DNA of 64,000 nucleotides. It comes from Rossellomorea aquimaris. Its GTDB lineage: Bacteria > Bacillota > Bacilli > Bacillales > Bacillaceae_B. Positions 1 through 8,591 of the stretch are shown here, in pieces (within the stretch, counting starts at the first letter, position 1; the number at the start of each line of letters is the position of its first letter). The stretch is from the NCBI RefSeq assembly GCF_003315075.1, contig NZ_QNRJ01000001.1:1-64000 (forward strand). Direction: 5' to 3'. The position numbers and the translations under genes are program-made. Below the pieces are notes generated by a model. It worked only from the letters and a program-made list of their open reading frames with translations. It searched no databases and was not told the DNA's origin.

Positions 1-166
1 TCCTGCGGAAGTACGGTCGTGCCGAGACCCCGGAAGCGAAGCTGAGGAGGCTCGGCCGAACGTCCGCGGAAAGCGGAGCAGTTCCCCTCACCATCTAGCA
101 TAAACCTGGTTGACAGAGCCCTGGCAGATTCTATGCTAGAAAATAACAATCTTTGCGAAAAGAGCC
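1..166 (+). repeat. Family A intergenic repeat, cut by window start
   Basis: A GC-rich non-coding stretch that matches 17225-17398 closely and in the same orientation. It ends with the same AACAATCTTTGCG...AGAGCC terminus and contains the arm AGTTCCCCTCACCAT at 80-94, which is also found at 17313-17327. The core (CTGCGG, GAGACCCCGG, GAGGAGGCTCGG, CCGCGGAAAGCG) is shared, in reverse, with 16912-17039. It has no convincing ORF. The left end lies outside the window. Confidence 0.8.
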
Positions 167-187
167 TTTTTATAAAGGTTTCATCCT

Positions 188-215
188 TTGAGGAGATTTA
201 AAATAAGTATATAAT
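188..215 (+). promoter_or_regulatory. Putative sigma-A promoter of the glycerophosphodiesterase gene
   Basis: TTGAGG (188-193), a 16-nt spacer and a perfect TATAAT (210-215) lie about 80 nt before the start codon and just after the repeat, so the gene probably has its own promoter. Read from sequence only. Confidence 0.5.
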
Positions 216-294
216 GGGAGTAGACAAACATTCACAAGGAAGATAAAGAATGTACATACAGGAATAGATTATCTTAAGAAAAGGGAGTGCACTC

Positions 295-1029
295 ATGACG
301 CTAATCTTTGCACACCGGGGCTCAGCCGGGACTCACCCGGAAAATACGATGGACGCATTTTATGAAGCCGAAAGAGTAGGGGCGGACGGTATTGAATTAG
401 ATGTTCAGCTAACCAAAGATGGAGAAATCGTCGTCATTCATGATGAAACGGTTGATCGCACAACCAATGGGAAAGGGTTTGTCAAAGACTATACGTGTAA
501 GGAAATTCAAAAGCTGCAGGCGAATTTCAAATTTAAAAGTAAGTTGTTCAAAAAAAATCGTGTACCCTCATTGAGAGAGGTATTTCAGTGGTTAAAGGGC
601 AATGAAATGCTTTGTAATATTGAATTGAAAAACAGCATTATAGACTATCAGGGCTTGGAAGAAAAAGTGATCGGATTGATTAGGGAGTTTGGGTTTGAGG
701 ATCGAATCATCATTTCTTCCTTTAATCACTATTCGATCGTGGCCTGCTACCGATTGGAGCCTGCAGTTGAAATTGCTCCATTGTACTCATCGGGTCTATA
801 TATGCCCTGGATTTATGCCAGGTCCATCAGGGCGAAAGCGATACATCCCAATTTAAAGGCTGCCCCCGATGAGATCATTATAGAAGCCATGAAAAACGGG
901 ATAGCTGTCAGGCCCTATACGGTAAATAAGGTGGATCAGATGGAGAGACTTCTCAGTATCGGCTGTTCAGGGATTGTGACGGACTTTCCTGATCGGGCAT
1001 TGAAGTTAAGGAATCATAAAAAAAGCTAG
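295..1029 (+). CDS. yqiK: Glycerophosphodiester phosphodiesterase (GDPD family, YqiK-like)
   Basis: 244-residue GDPD-family enzyme expected to hydrolyse glycerophosphodiesters from phospholipid turnover to glycerol-3-phosphate and an alcohol. The N-terminal HRG motif (His7, Arg8), IELD (Glu34, Asp36) and the VVIHDE segment (His49) are the family's catalytic and metal-binding signature on a TIM barrel. No signal peptide is seen, so it is likely cytoplasmic. The ATG follows AAGGGAG by about 8 nt. The symbol rests on family and on its place beside the DUF2627 gene and bkdR, as in B. subtilis. The TAG stop lies inside the downstream hairpin. Substrate range cannot be read from sequence. Confidence 0.88.
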   Translation: MTLIFAHRGSAGTHPENTMDAFYEAERVGADGIELDVQLTKDGEIVVIHDETVDRTTNGKGFVKDYTCKEIQKLQANFKFKSKLFKKNRVPSLREVFQWLKGNEMLCNIELKNSIIDYQGLEEKVIGLIREFGFEDRIIISSFNHYSIVACYRLEPAVEIAPLYSSGLYMPWIYARSIRAKAIHPNLKAAPDEIIIEAMKNGIAVRPYTVNKVDQMERLLSIGCSGIVTDFPDRALKLRNHKKS

Positions 1030-1056
1030 CGTAGAAAACTACGCTAGCTTTTTTTC
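1018..1056. terminator. Bidirectional terminator with both convergent stop codons in the stem
   Basis: Perfect 11-bp stem AGCTAGCGTAG / CTACGCTAGCT (1024-1034, 1039-1049) around an AAAA loop, with an A-run before and a T-run after. It serves the GDPD gene on the plus strand and the small gene on the minus strand. Their stop codons are 1027-1029 and 1044-1046, one in each arm. Confidence 0.85.
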
Positions 1057-1283
1057 GTGAATCGGGACTGTACTTTATTGCGCTTTCGATCACGGTGCAG
1101 AACAAATCCCGCAATAAAACCGAGACCGCAAATAAAGAATAGCAAACCGATCACGAATTGCAGCCATAAATAAGGAATGGGTGACTGCAGAATACCAAAT
1201 AACATATCTCTCATCAATTTAATCCCCAGTGCAGCAAGTGCGCCGGGAATCAACATTATAATAAGGGCAATTAGTCGGACCAT
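1044..1283 (-). CDS. yqzF: DUF2627 family small membrane protein (YqzF-like)
   Basis: 79-residue, very hydrophobic protein with two likely membrane spans and a basic C-terminal tail (HRDRKRNK). It resembles the DUF2627 proteins found at this spot in Bacillaceae; function is unknown. The reading frame is open further upstream, but AGGAG (complement of 1295-1299) lies 11 nt before the ATG at 1283 and only 2 nt before the ATG at 1292, so 1283 is the best start. It converges on the GDPD gene and shares its terminator. Family assignment is from memory of sequence and position. Confidence 0.72.
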   Translation of the reverse strand: MVRLIALIIMLIPGALAALGIKLMRDMLFGILQSPIPYLWLQFVIGLLFFICGLGFIAGFVLHRDRKRNKVQSRFTKKS

Positions 1284-1340
1284 GAGGTGCATAACTCCTT
1301 TTTTCGCTTCCATACTAAAATTCTAACTCCAACTAGAAAA

Positions 1341-1369
1341 TTGTCAAGTTTAGAAAAGTAGTGTAACAT
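1341..1369 (+). promoter_or_regulatory. Putative sigma-A promoter of bkdR
   Basis: TTGTCA (1341-1346), 17-nt spacer, TAACAT (1364-1369), about 45 nt before the bkdR start codon. Ordinary vegetative promoter shape, fitting a regulator that must be made before the sigma-54 promoter it activates. Confidence 0.5.
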
Positions 1370-1414
1370 TATGGTTGTGAAAAAAATTGCAGGTATTGAT
1401 AGTCGGGGTGAAAA

Positions 1415-3487
1415 ATGTTGCAAGAGGTTCTAATTGTCGGTGGGGGTAAAGGTGGAACGGCGATTTTAAAAATCCTCCACGAAGCTTCCGTCATGAAAGT
1501 GATTGCAGTTATAGACCTAAATGAAAACGCTTCAGGTATATTGTTGGCTAAAGAGATGGGGATACCAGTTGGTACTGATTGGCGACAATTCCTGAATGAT
1601 ACTGTTGATATCGTCATTGAAGTGACCGGTGAACAAAAAGTGTTTGAAGATATAAGAGACATGCGGGGGAAGAATACAGTCATTATTCCAGGCAGTGTTG
1701 CCTTTCTTATCTCAAAGCTTCTCGAAGATAAGGAAAATCTCATTCATCAATTAACAAGTGAGTCGTTTAAAAGAGATCTTATTTTTAACTCGACTGATGA
1801 TGGTATGGTCGGGATTGATGATCAAGGAAATGTGATGCTCTATAATAAAAGCGCAGAGCGGATGATTGGGAAAGATCAGGAAGACGTTATCGGGATGCAT
1901 ATCTCTGACGTGATTCCCGAGAGTAAATTAACCACCACGATGGAAACACGGCGTACTGAAACCAATCAAGAAGTGGTGTTGGATAATGGGCTGAAGATCA
2001 TCTCCAATCGGATTCCGATGATTACCGACAATGATGAGATCATCGGTGCTTTTTCTGTATTTAAAGACATCACGGAGGTCGTGAATCTTGCCGAGGAAAT
2101 AACGAACCTCAAAGAAATCCAGACCATGCTTGAGGCTATCATTCATTCCAGCGATGATGCCATTTCTGTAGTCGATGAAGAGGGGAAAGGAATACTGATA
2201 AACCCTGCTTATACACGAATCACAGGGCTCACCCAAGAAGAAGTAATCGGAAAACCGGCGACAGCAGATATTTCCGAAGGGGAGAGTATTCACTTAAAAG
2301 TCCTTCAAACAAGAAGGGCCATCAGGGGAACAAGAATGCGGGTCGGTCCAAAACGGAAAGAAGTGATCGTTAACGTAGCTCCTATCATAGTGAACAATAA
2401 GCTCAAAGGGAGTGTCGGTGTCATCCATGATATGTCTGAGATTCAGTCACTCACCCAGGAGTTGGATCGTGCGAGAAGAATCATTCGGACCCTTGAAGCG
2501 AAGTATATGTTCGAAGACATCATCGGGGACTCAGAGGAAATGATGATTGCCGTAGAACAAGCGAAATTGGGGGCGAAAACGCCTGCCACTGTTCTTCTTA
2601 GGGGTGAATCCGGTACGGGAAAAGAATTATTTGCACACGCGATACATAATGCGAGTGATCGAAAGTTCAACAAATTCCTGCGGGTCAATTGTGCTGCATT
2701 ATCGGAGAATCTATTGGAAAGTGAATTATTTGGATATGAAGAAGGTGCCTTTTCTGGAGCAAAGCGGGGAGGCAAACGAGGATTATTTGAAGAAGCCAAT
2801 AATGGCAGCATATTCCTGGATGAAATTGGGGAGTTGAGCGCCAACACTCAAGCCAAGTTACTGAGGGTCCTGCAGGAGAGCGAAATTGTTCGGGTTGGGG
2901 GGACAAAATCCATCCAGATTAATGTCCGGGTCATTGCGGCGACGAATGTGAATTTGGAAAAAGGAATCGCTGACGGTTCTTTCAGAGAAGATCTTTACTA
3001 CCGGCTCAACCGAATGCCCATTCAAATACCTCCACTGAGACATCGTAAATCAGATATTCCGCTCATTTCTGAAACCCTGATCACCAAGATCAACCAGGAT
3101 TACGGCAGAAATGTTGAAGGAGTTACTGAAGAAGCGATGAACAAGTTAATGAATTACCATTGGCCAGGGAATGTCAGAGAGCTTGAGAATGTATTGGGTC
3201 GAGCGATCATCTTTATGAATTACAATGAAGTAATGATTGCCGGCAAGCATTTACCTCAGCTGGAGAATACATCAAAGAGGCATCTTAAAGAGGTTGCGGC
3301 CGATCCATCAGGAAGCCTCAAAGATTTGGCCACTCAAGTAGAACACTATGAAAAAAATATAATTCAGAAGGTTTTAGAGCAGAATAATGGTAACAAAACG
3401 GCAGCAGCCAAAGCGTTAAATGTTTCAGTTCGAAATTTGTATTACAAAATTGAAAAATATAACATTGAAATAACTAGCATGAAATAA
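1415..3487 (+). CDS. bkdR: Sigma-54-dependent transcriptional activator BkdR
   Basis: 690 residues, the expected length for BkdR. The N-terminus has a GGGKGG nucleotide-binding-like region, followed by two PAS-type segments (roughly residues 115-215 and 240-340). The AAA+ domain carries Walker A GESGTGKE (397-404), the sigma-54 contact loop as GAFSGA (444-449) and Walker [11 protein letters not shown] Fis-type helix-turn-helix ([12 protein letters not shown]) is at the C-terminus. It should drive the adjacent -24/-12 promoter of the branched-chain keto-acid operon with SigL. The contact loop has Ser where most activators have Thr, a conservative change. The PAS domains imply ligand sensing, but the ligand cannot be read here. 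Confidence 0.94.
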   Translation: MLQEVLIVGGGKGGTAILKILHEASVMKVIAVIDLNENASGILLAKEMGIPVGTDWRQFLNDTVDIVIEVTGEQKVFEDIRDMRGKNTVIIPGSVAFLISKLLEDKENLIHQLTSESFKRDLIFNSTDDGMVGIDDQGNVMLYNKSAERMIGKDQEDVIGMHISDVIPESKLTTTMETRRTETNQEVVLDNGLKIISNRIPMITDNDEIIGAFSVFKDITEVVNLAEEITNLKEIQTMLEAIIHSSDDAISVVDEEGKGILINPAYTRITGLTQEEVIGKPATADISEGESIHLKVLQTRRAIRGTRMRVGPKRKEVIVNVAPIIVNNKLKGSVGVIHDMSEIQSLTQELDRARRIIRTLEAKYMFEDIIGDSEEMMIAVEQAKLGAKTPATVLLRGESGTGKELFAHAIHNASDRKFNKFLRVNCAALSENLLESELFGYEEGAFSGAKRGGKRGLFEEANNGSIFLDEIGELSANTQAKLLRVLQESEIVRVGGTKSIQINVRVIAATNVNLEKGIADGSFREDLYYRLNRMPIQIPPLRHRKSDIPLISETLITKINQDYGRNVEGVTEEAMNKLMNYHWPGNVRELENVLGRAIIFMNYNEVMIAGKHLPQLENTSKRHLKEVAADPSGSLKDLATQVEHYEKNIIQKVLEQNNGNKTAAAKALNVSVRNLYYKIEKYNIEITSMK

Positions 3488-3555
3488 TTTGCGTAGTATG
3501 AAGAAAGTTGCATGGTTAAATATTTGGAAATGAAGCGTTTTCAACACTTCAAAAG

Positions 3556-3572
3556 TTGGCACGGTTCTTGCA
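3556..3572 (+). promoter_or_regulatory. Sigma-54 (SigL) -24/-12 promoter of the bkd operon
   Basis: TTGGCAC (3556-3562) and TTGCA (3568-3572) place GG and GC exactly 10 nt apart, a near-perfect match to the TGGCAC-N5-TTGCA consensus. It lies 52 nt before ptb and directly after bkdR, whose product is the matching activator. A 13-mer TGAAGCGTTTTCA at 3531-3543 just upstream resembles a cre site with one base missing and is not claimed as one. Confidence 0.93.
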
Positions 3573-3623
3573 TATAGTTTAATGGGAACATAATAACAGA
3601 AAAAAGGGGTTGAAACGACATAC

Positions 3624-4532
3624 ATGAATCTACAATCTTTGGTGGAAAAAGCAACCCAGATAGAAAATTCCACTGTAGCGGTCGCAGCTGCAGAAGATAA
3701 AGAAGTCCTTGGGGCTGTCGCAATGGCAGTTGAAAAGAATATGGCCGAATTTTTATTGTTTGGTGATAAAGAAGAAATTCTGTCTCTTTTAGAAGAGGTC
3801 GCGCCACAGCTTCGGTCACACGGCAACATTAAAATCAAGCACGCTTTTTCTCCACAGAAAGCAGCGGAACTTGCTGTGAAGGCTGTAAAGGAAAACGAAG
3901 CAAGTGCTTTAATGAAAGGAAATGTTCCTACTGCTGTCATTTTAAAGGCAGTGTTAAATAAAGAGTGGGGACTCCGTACAGGTAATGTATTATCACATGT
4001 TGCAGCTTTTGAGGTGGCTGGGTTCGATAGATTGACATTAATAACGGATGCAGCTATGAACATTGCACCTGATTTGCAGCAAAAAGCGCAAATTATTGAA
4101 AATGCCGTTGGGATTGCCCGATCAATCGGTGTCATCCATCCGAAAGTTGCCCCGATAGCCGCGGTTGAAGTAGTGAATCCGGCCATGCAGGCAACAGTGG
4201 ATGCCGCTTCCCTTACGATGATGAATCAAAGAGGTCAGATCCGTAATTGTGCCGTCGACGGACCGTTAGCCCTTGATAATGCAGTTTCCCATCATGCTGC
4301 TGAACATAAAGGGATTGAAAGTGAAGTCGCAGGACAAGCTGATATCCTGCTTGTTCCGAATATCGAAACGGGTAATGCTCTTTACAAGTCCCTGATCTAC
4401 TTCGCAAAAGCGAAAGTCGGGGCTGTGATTGCGGGAGCAAAAGCACCCATTGTGTTAACATCCAGAGCAGACAGTGCAGAAAGCAAGTTATATTCATTGG
4501 CACTGGCTATATGCTCTGCTTCAAATAAATAA
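3624..4532 (+). CDS. ptb: Phosphate butyryltransferase
   Basis: 302-residue member of the phosphotransacetylase/phosphate butyryltransferase family. It converts butyryl- or branched acyl-CoA (isobutyryl-, isovaleryl-, 2-methylbutyryl-CoA) plus phosphate into the acyl phosphate, which Buk then uses to make ATP. ALMKGNVPTAVILKAVL and the C-terminal ADSAESKLYSLALAI region are typical of the family. It is the first gene after the sigma-54 promoter. AAAAAGGGG lies about 14 nt before the ATG, rather far. It is followed at 40 nt by bcd, as in B. subtilis. Confidence 0.93.
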   Translation: MNLQSLVEKATQIENSTVAVAAAEDKEVLGAVAMAVEKNMAEFLLFGDKEEILSLLEEVAPQLRSHGNIKIKHAFSPQKAAELAVKAVKENEASALMKGNVPTAVILKAVLNKEWGLRTGNVLSHVAAFEVAGFDRLTLITDAAMNIAPDLQQKAQIIENAVGIARSIGVIHPKVAPIAAVEVVNPAMQATVDAASLTMMNQRGQIRNCAVDGPLALDNAVSHHAAEHKGIESEVAGQADILLVPNIETGNALYKSLIYFAKAKVGAVIAGAKAPIVLTSRADSAESKLYSLALAICSASNK

Positions 4533-4571
4533 GAAACATTAAACATAATTAGACTTTAGGGGGAAATAAAA

Positions 4572-5669
4572 ATGAAAATTTTCAGCTATATGGAACAATA
4601 TGATTATGAGCAATTGGTATTCTGTCAAGATGAAGCATCAGGGTTAAAAGCGATCATCGCCATTCATGATACTACACTTGGGCCTGCACTTGGAGGAACC
4701 CGTATGTGGACATACGAATCTGAAGAAGCAGCGATTGAAGATGCTCTGCGTCTTGCCAAAGGAATGACGTACAAGAATGCAGCTGCAGGGCTTAACTTAG
4801 GTGGAGGGAAAACGGTTATCATCGGTGACCCACGCAAAGATAAGAATGAAGAAATGTTCCGTGCGTTTGGACGCTACATCCAAGGATTAAACGGTCGTTA
4901 TATTACTGCAGAAGATGTTGGTACTACCGTTGCTGATATGGACTTGATCCATGAAGAAACAGATTATGTAACAGGTATCTCACCAGCCTTTGGTTCTTCA
5001 GGTAACCCTTCTCCTGTTACGGCCTATGGAGTATACCGTGGAATTAAAGCTGCAGCGAAAGAAGCCTTTGGAACAGATTCACTGGAAGGGAAAACAATCG
5101 CTGTTCAAGGAATCGGTAATGTTGCGTACAATATGTGCCGCCATCTTCACGAAGAAGGAGCAAATCTGATCGTTACAGATATCAATAAAGAAGCTGTTCA
5201 ACGTGCTGTAGACGAATTCGGAGCAAAAGCTGTTGATATCAACGAAATTTATGGAGTTGAATGTGACATCTTTGCCCCATGTGCATTAGGAGCGATCATC
5301 AACGACGAAACCATTCCACAGCTAAAAGCAAAAGTCATTGCAGGGGCTGCGAATAACCAATTAAAAGAAACTCGTCATGGTGACGCGATCCATGAAATGG
5401 GTATCGTTTATGCACCTGACTATGTCATCAATGCAGGTGGAGTCATCAACGTGGCGGATGAATTATACGGCTACAATAGTGAAAGAGCGATGAAAAAAGT
5501 GGAGCAAGTGTACAACAACGTTGAGCGGGTTATTGAGATCGCTAAACGTGATAATGTTCCAACTTACGTAGCTGCTGATCGTATGGCGGAAGAAAGAATC
5601 GAGAAAATGCGCCGTTCAAGAAGCCAGTTCTTACAAAATGGTCAACATATTTTAAGCAGACGTGGATAA
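4572..5669 (+). CDS. bcd: Leucine dehydrogenase
   Basis: 365-residue NAD-dependent branched-chain amino acid dehydrogenase that deaminates Leu, Val and Ile to the 2-oxo acids used by the Bkd complex. The glycine-rich GLNLGGGK segment ends at Lys80, the conserved catalytic lysine of leucine dehydrogenases. The Rossmann segment [10 protein letters not shown] follows in the second half, and the length is typical. AGGGGGAAATAAAA precedes the ATG. Second gene of the bkd operon; the product is cytoplasmic and probably octameric by family knowledge. Confidence 0.95.
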   Translation: MKIFSYMEQYDYEQLVFCQDEASGLKAIIAIHDTTLGPALGGTRMWTYESEEAAIEDALRLAKGMTYKNAAAGLNLGGGKTVIIGDPRKDKNEEMFRAFGRYIQGLNGRYITAEDVGTTVADMDLIHEETDYVTGISPAFGSSGNPSPVTAYGVYRGIKAAAKEAFGTDSLEGKTIAVQGIGNVAYNMCRHLHEEGANLIVTDINKEAVQRAVDEFGAKAVDINEIYGVECDIFAPCALGAIINDETIPQLKAKVIAGAANNQLKETRHGDAIHEMGIVYAPDYVINAGGVINVADELYGYNSERAMKKVEQVYNNVERVIEIAKRDNVPTYVAADRMAEERIEKMRRSRSQFLQNGQHILSRRG

Positions 5670-5820
5670 TTAGAAGAAAAAACGCTTTACTTCTAACAAG
5701 AGTAGAGCGTTTCTTCCCTGTTAATGCGAACATCGAACAGATTAAGGGGTTATCTATCATAGGGGAAAAATTCTACGTACAAACATTACAATAATAGCTA
5801 CCCAAATGGAGGTAACAACA

Positions 5821-6927
5821 GTGCAAGAGAATAAATATCGAATATTAGTCATTAACCCTGGATCGACATCAACCAAAATAGGTGTTTTCGATGATGATCG
5901 ATCTATCTTTGAAAAGACGATTCGTCATGATACAGAAAAGATTAATGAATTTCCAACTATTATCGATCAGTATGAATTCAGAAAAGATACCATTCTTCAG
6001 ACGTTAGATGAAGAAGGGATCAACATTTCAAAACTAAGTGCTGTTTGTGGCCGTGGGGGCCTTCTTAGACCGATAGAAGGTGGCACATACTTAGTGAATG
6101 ATGAAATGCTCAAGGATCTTAAAGAAGGATTCTCGGGTCAGCATGCTTCAAACCTTGGTGGGATTTTAGCGTTTGAAATTGCCTCTGGATTGAACATTCC
6201 ATCTTATATTGTCGACCCAGTGGTGGTGGACGAGCTACAATCACTTGCCCGGGTTTCAGGATTTTCACTCATTGAAAGAAAGAGTATTTTCCATGCGTTA
6301 AATCAGAAAGCGGTAGCAAGAAGAGTCGCAAAGGAACTCGGAAAGAAATATGAGGACCTAAACCTGATCATCACTCATATGGGTGGTGGAATTACCGTCG
6401 GTGCCCACCGAAATGGGAAAGTGGTGGATGTGAATAATGGTTTACATGGCGATGGCCCATTCAGTCCTGAAAGAGCAGGTACTGTTCCAGCGGGTGATTT
6501 AGTTGACCTATGCTTCTCAGGTGATTATTACCGTGATGAAATCATGAAAAAACTCGTTGGTCAAGGTGGCTTAGTCGGTTATCTTGGAACAAACGATGCG
6601 GTAAAAGTAGAGAAGATGATCGAAAATGGCGATGAAAATGCCAAAGCCGTGTACGATGCGATGGCGTATCAAATTGCAAAAGAGATAGGCTCAGCAAGTG
6701 CCGTCCTTAATGGGAAAGTAGACGCCATTGTGTTGACGGGGGGTCTAGCTTATGGGAAAGAGTTTGTCAAAGCGATAAGCAATCGAATCAATTGGATAGC
6801 AGATGTCGTGATTCAACCAGGAGAAAATGAACTGCAAGCTCTTGCGGAAGGGGCATTAAGGGTCTTACGAAGTGAAGAAGACTATAAGGTGTACCCTGGA
6901 AATGTAAAAGAAGAAGCAAGAGTATAA
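5821..6927 (+). CDS. buk: Butyrate kinase
   Basis: Acetokinase-family enzyme that transfers phosphate from (branched) acyl phosphate to ADP, completing the Ptb-Buk energy-yielding route. The N-terminal NPGSTSTK and the central [11 protein letters not shown] are the ATP/acyl-phosphate signature segments. An in-frame ATG exists at 5806, but it sits inside the ribosome binding site ATGGAGGT of the GTG at 5821. The GTG start gives 368 residues, close to known Buk proteins. It lies 151 nt after bcd and 19 nt before lpdV. Confidence 0.92.
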   Translation: MQENKYRILVINPGSTSTKIGVFDDDRSIFEKTIRHDTEKINEFPTIIDQYEFRKDTILQTLDEEGINISKLSAVCGRGGLLRPIEGGTYLVNDEMLKDLKEGFSGQHASNLGGILAFEIASGLNIPSYIVDPVVVDELQSLARVSGFSLIERKSIFHALNQKAVARRVAKELGKKYEDLNLIITHMGGGITVGAHRNGKVVDVNNGLHGDGPFSPERAGTVPAGDLVDLCFSGDYYRDEIMKKLVGQGGLVGYLGTNDAVKVEKMIENGDENAKAVYDAMAYQIAKEIGSASAVLNGKVDAIVLTGGLAYGKEFVKAISNRINWIADVVIQPGENELQALAEGALRVLRSEEDYKVYPGNVKEEARV

Positions 6928-6946
6928 GAGCAAGGAGGACTCAAGA

Positions 6947-8371
6947 TTGGCAGAAGAATATGATTTAGTCATTCTAGGGGGAGGCACAGGTGGCTATGTA
7001 GCCGCCATACGTGCTTCTCAACTTGGATTAAAAACAGCAATCGTTGAAAAAGGAAAACTGGGGGGAACATGCTTACACAAAGGATGTATACCTAGTAAAG
7101 CTCTTCTTCGCAGTGCTGAAGTATATGCTACAGCTAAACACAGTGAAGACTTTGGTGTGAAAATCAATGGAGTAGAGTTAGATTTCTCAAAAGTTCAATC
7201 CAGGAAAGACGGGATCGTTGAGCAACTTCACAAAGGCGTTCAACACTTGATGAAACAAGGCAAGATCGATGTCTTTGAAGGACTTGGACGTATTTTAGGA
7301 CCTTCTATTTTCTCCCCGATGCCAGGGACGATTTCTGTTGAAATGAACAACGGGGAAGATAATGCAATGTTGATCCCTAAGAATGTGATCGTCGCAACAG
7401 GTTCCAGACCTCGTTCATTACCGGGACTTGATATTGATGGAGAATACGTATTATCCTCGGATGAAGCGCTTTCACTTGAAGCTCTTCCTAAATCGATCAT
7501 CATCGTTGGCGGTGGGGTCATCGGTATTGAGTGGGCTTCCATGCTGTCTGACTTTGATGTTGAGGTAACCGTTGTGGAATACGCTGATAAAATCGTACCA
7601 ACCGAAGACCATGAAGTTTCCAAAGAAATGCAGCGCTTAATGAAGAAAAAAGGCGTCAAAATCGTGACAGGTGCAAAGGTGCTTCCTGAATCCTTAGAAA
7701 AAGGGGACGGAGAGGTCACCATTAAAGCTGAGCATAAAGGAGAAGAAAAATCCTTTACAGCAGAGAAGATCCTTGTATCCGTGGGTAGACAGGCGAACGT
7801 CGAAGGCATTGGCTTAGAGAACACAGATATTAAAGTGGAAAAAGGCTTTATTGAAGTGAATGATTTCTTCCAAACAAAGGAATCTCATATATACGCGATC
7901 GGGGATGTCATCGGTGGACTTCAATTAGCTCATGTAGCATCTCACGAAGGAATCACAGCAGTGGAACATATGGCGAATGAGAAGCCTCATCCCATTGACT
8001 ATTCACTGATTTCAAAATGCATCTACAGTAATCCTGAAATTGCAAGCGTAGGGATCACGGAGCAGGAAGCGAAAGAAAAGGGATATAACCTGAAGACCGG
8101 GAAATTCAGTTTCAGAGCTATCGGGAAAGCACTTGTTTATGGTGAATCGGATGGATTCGTCAAGATCATTGCAGACAAAGATACCGATGATATTCTGGGC
8201 GTGCACATGATTGGTCCACATGTTACAGACATGATTTCAGAAGCGGGGCTTGCTAAAGTATTGGACGCAACCCCATGGGAAATCGCGCACACCATCCACC
8301 CTCATCCTTCCCTCTCAGAAGCGATCGGAGAAGCAGCACTCGCTGTAGATGGAAAAGCGATTCATTCATAG
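6947..8371 (+). CDS. lpdV: Dihydrolipoyl dehydrogenase, E3 of the branched-chain keto-acid complex
   Basis: 474-residue flavoprotein disulfide reductase that reoxidises the E2 lipoyl group with NAD. FAD-binding GGGTGG is near residue 11, the redox pair is Cys42/Cys47 (GGTCLHKGCIPSK), NAD-binding VGGGVIGIE lies mid-protein, and the C-terminal HPHPSLSEAIGEA carries the catalytic histidine. It starts with TTG at 6947 behind AAGGAGGAC. Its TAG stop is the first base triplet of a family B repeat, which separates it from bkdAA by 220 nt. Confidence 0.95.
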   Translation: MAEEYDLVILGGGTGGYVAAIRASQLGLKTAIVEKGKLGGTCLHKGCIPSKALLRSAEVYATAKHSEDFGVKINGVELDFSKVQSRKDGIVEQLHKGVQHLMKQGKIDVFEGLGRILGPSIFSPMPGTISVEMNNGEDNAMLIPKNVIVATGSRPRSLPGLDIDGEYVLSSDEALSLEALPKSIIIVGGGVIGIEWASMLSDFDVEVTVVEYADKIVPTEDHEVSKEMQRLMKKKGVKIVTGAKVLPESLEKGDGEVTIKAEHKGEEKSFTAEKILVSVGRQANVEGIGLENTDIKVEKGFIEVNDFFQTKESHIYAIGDVIGGLQLAHVASHEGITAVEHMANEKPHPIDYSLISKCIYSNPEIASVGITEQEAKEKGYNLKTGKFSFRAIGKALVYGESDGFVKIIADKDTDDILGVHMIGPHVTDMISEAGLAKVLDATPWEIAHTIHPHPSLSEAIGEAALAVDGKAIHS

Positions 8372-8490
8372 AAAAGCGAAGCCGACTGTTCTGGCCCGAC
8401 AAGCACAATGGGGAAATCCCAAAAGGCGTATTTTGCCTTATGGGATTTATCCATTGTGACCTCGAGGGCCAAGGAGGCGCAGCTGGACAA
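8371..8490 (+). repeat. Family B structured repeat inside the bkd operon
   Basis: A unit starting GAAAAGCG and ending GAGCTGGACA-like (CAGCTGGACAAA). GACAAGC...GTGACCTCGAG form an outer helix, TGGCCC/GGGCCA a second, and a distal hairpin pairs GGGAAATCCCA-type arms. The same layout with different base pairs recurs at 30839-31089 and 49512-49632. A truncated second unit (TAGAAAAGCGAAG, from 8491) follows. No coding role is seen. It lies between two genes that are otherwise tightly linked. Confidence 0.85.
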
Positions 8491-8535
8491 ATAGAAAAGC
8501 GAAGATGGCTTATTGGCCGTCTTAAAAAACATAAT

Positions 8536-8560
8536 AAGGTAGAGATCTTCTCTACCTTTT
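8536..8560 (+). other. Hairpin between lpdV and bkdAA
   Basis: AAGGTAGA (8536-8543) and TCTACCTT (8551-8558) form an 8-bp stem followed by a short T stretch, 30 nt before bkdAA. It may act as a weak terminator or an RNA-processing/stability element inside the operon. The T-run is too short to be sure. Confidence 0.5.
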
Positions 8561-8591
8561 CAACCATTAGATTGTCTAGGAGGTAAATAAA

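Noticed and set aside
3531..3543. cre site at the bkd promoter (TGAAGCGTTTTCA)
   Set aside because: One base short between TG and CG compared with the cre consensus.
3425..4186. 253-codon minus-strand ORF over ptb
   Set aside because: Antisense to the bkdR end, the sigma-54 promoter and ptb; no expression signals.
8275..8586. ORFs on both strands across the lpdV-bkdAA gap
   Set aside because: They read through the lpdV 3' end and the structured repeat; an artefact of the repeat.
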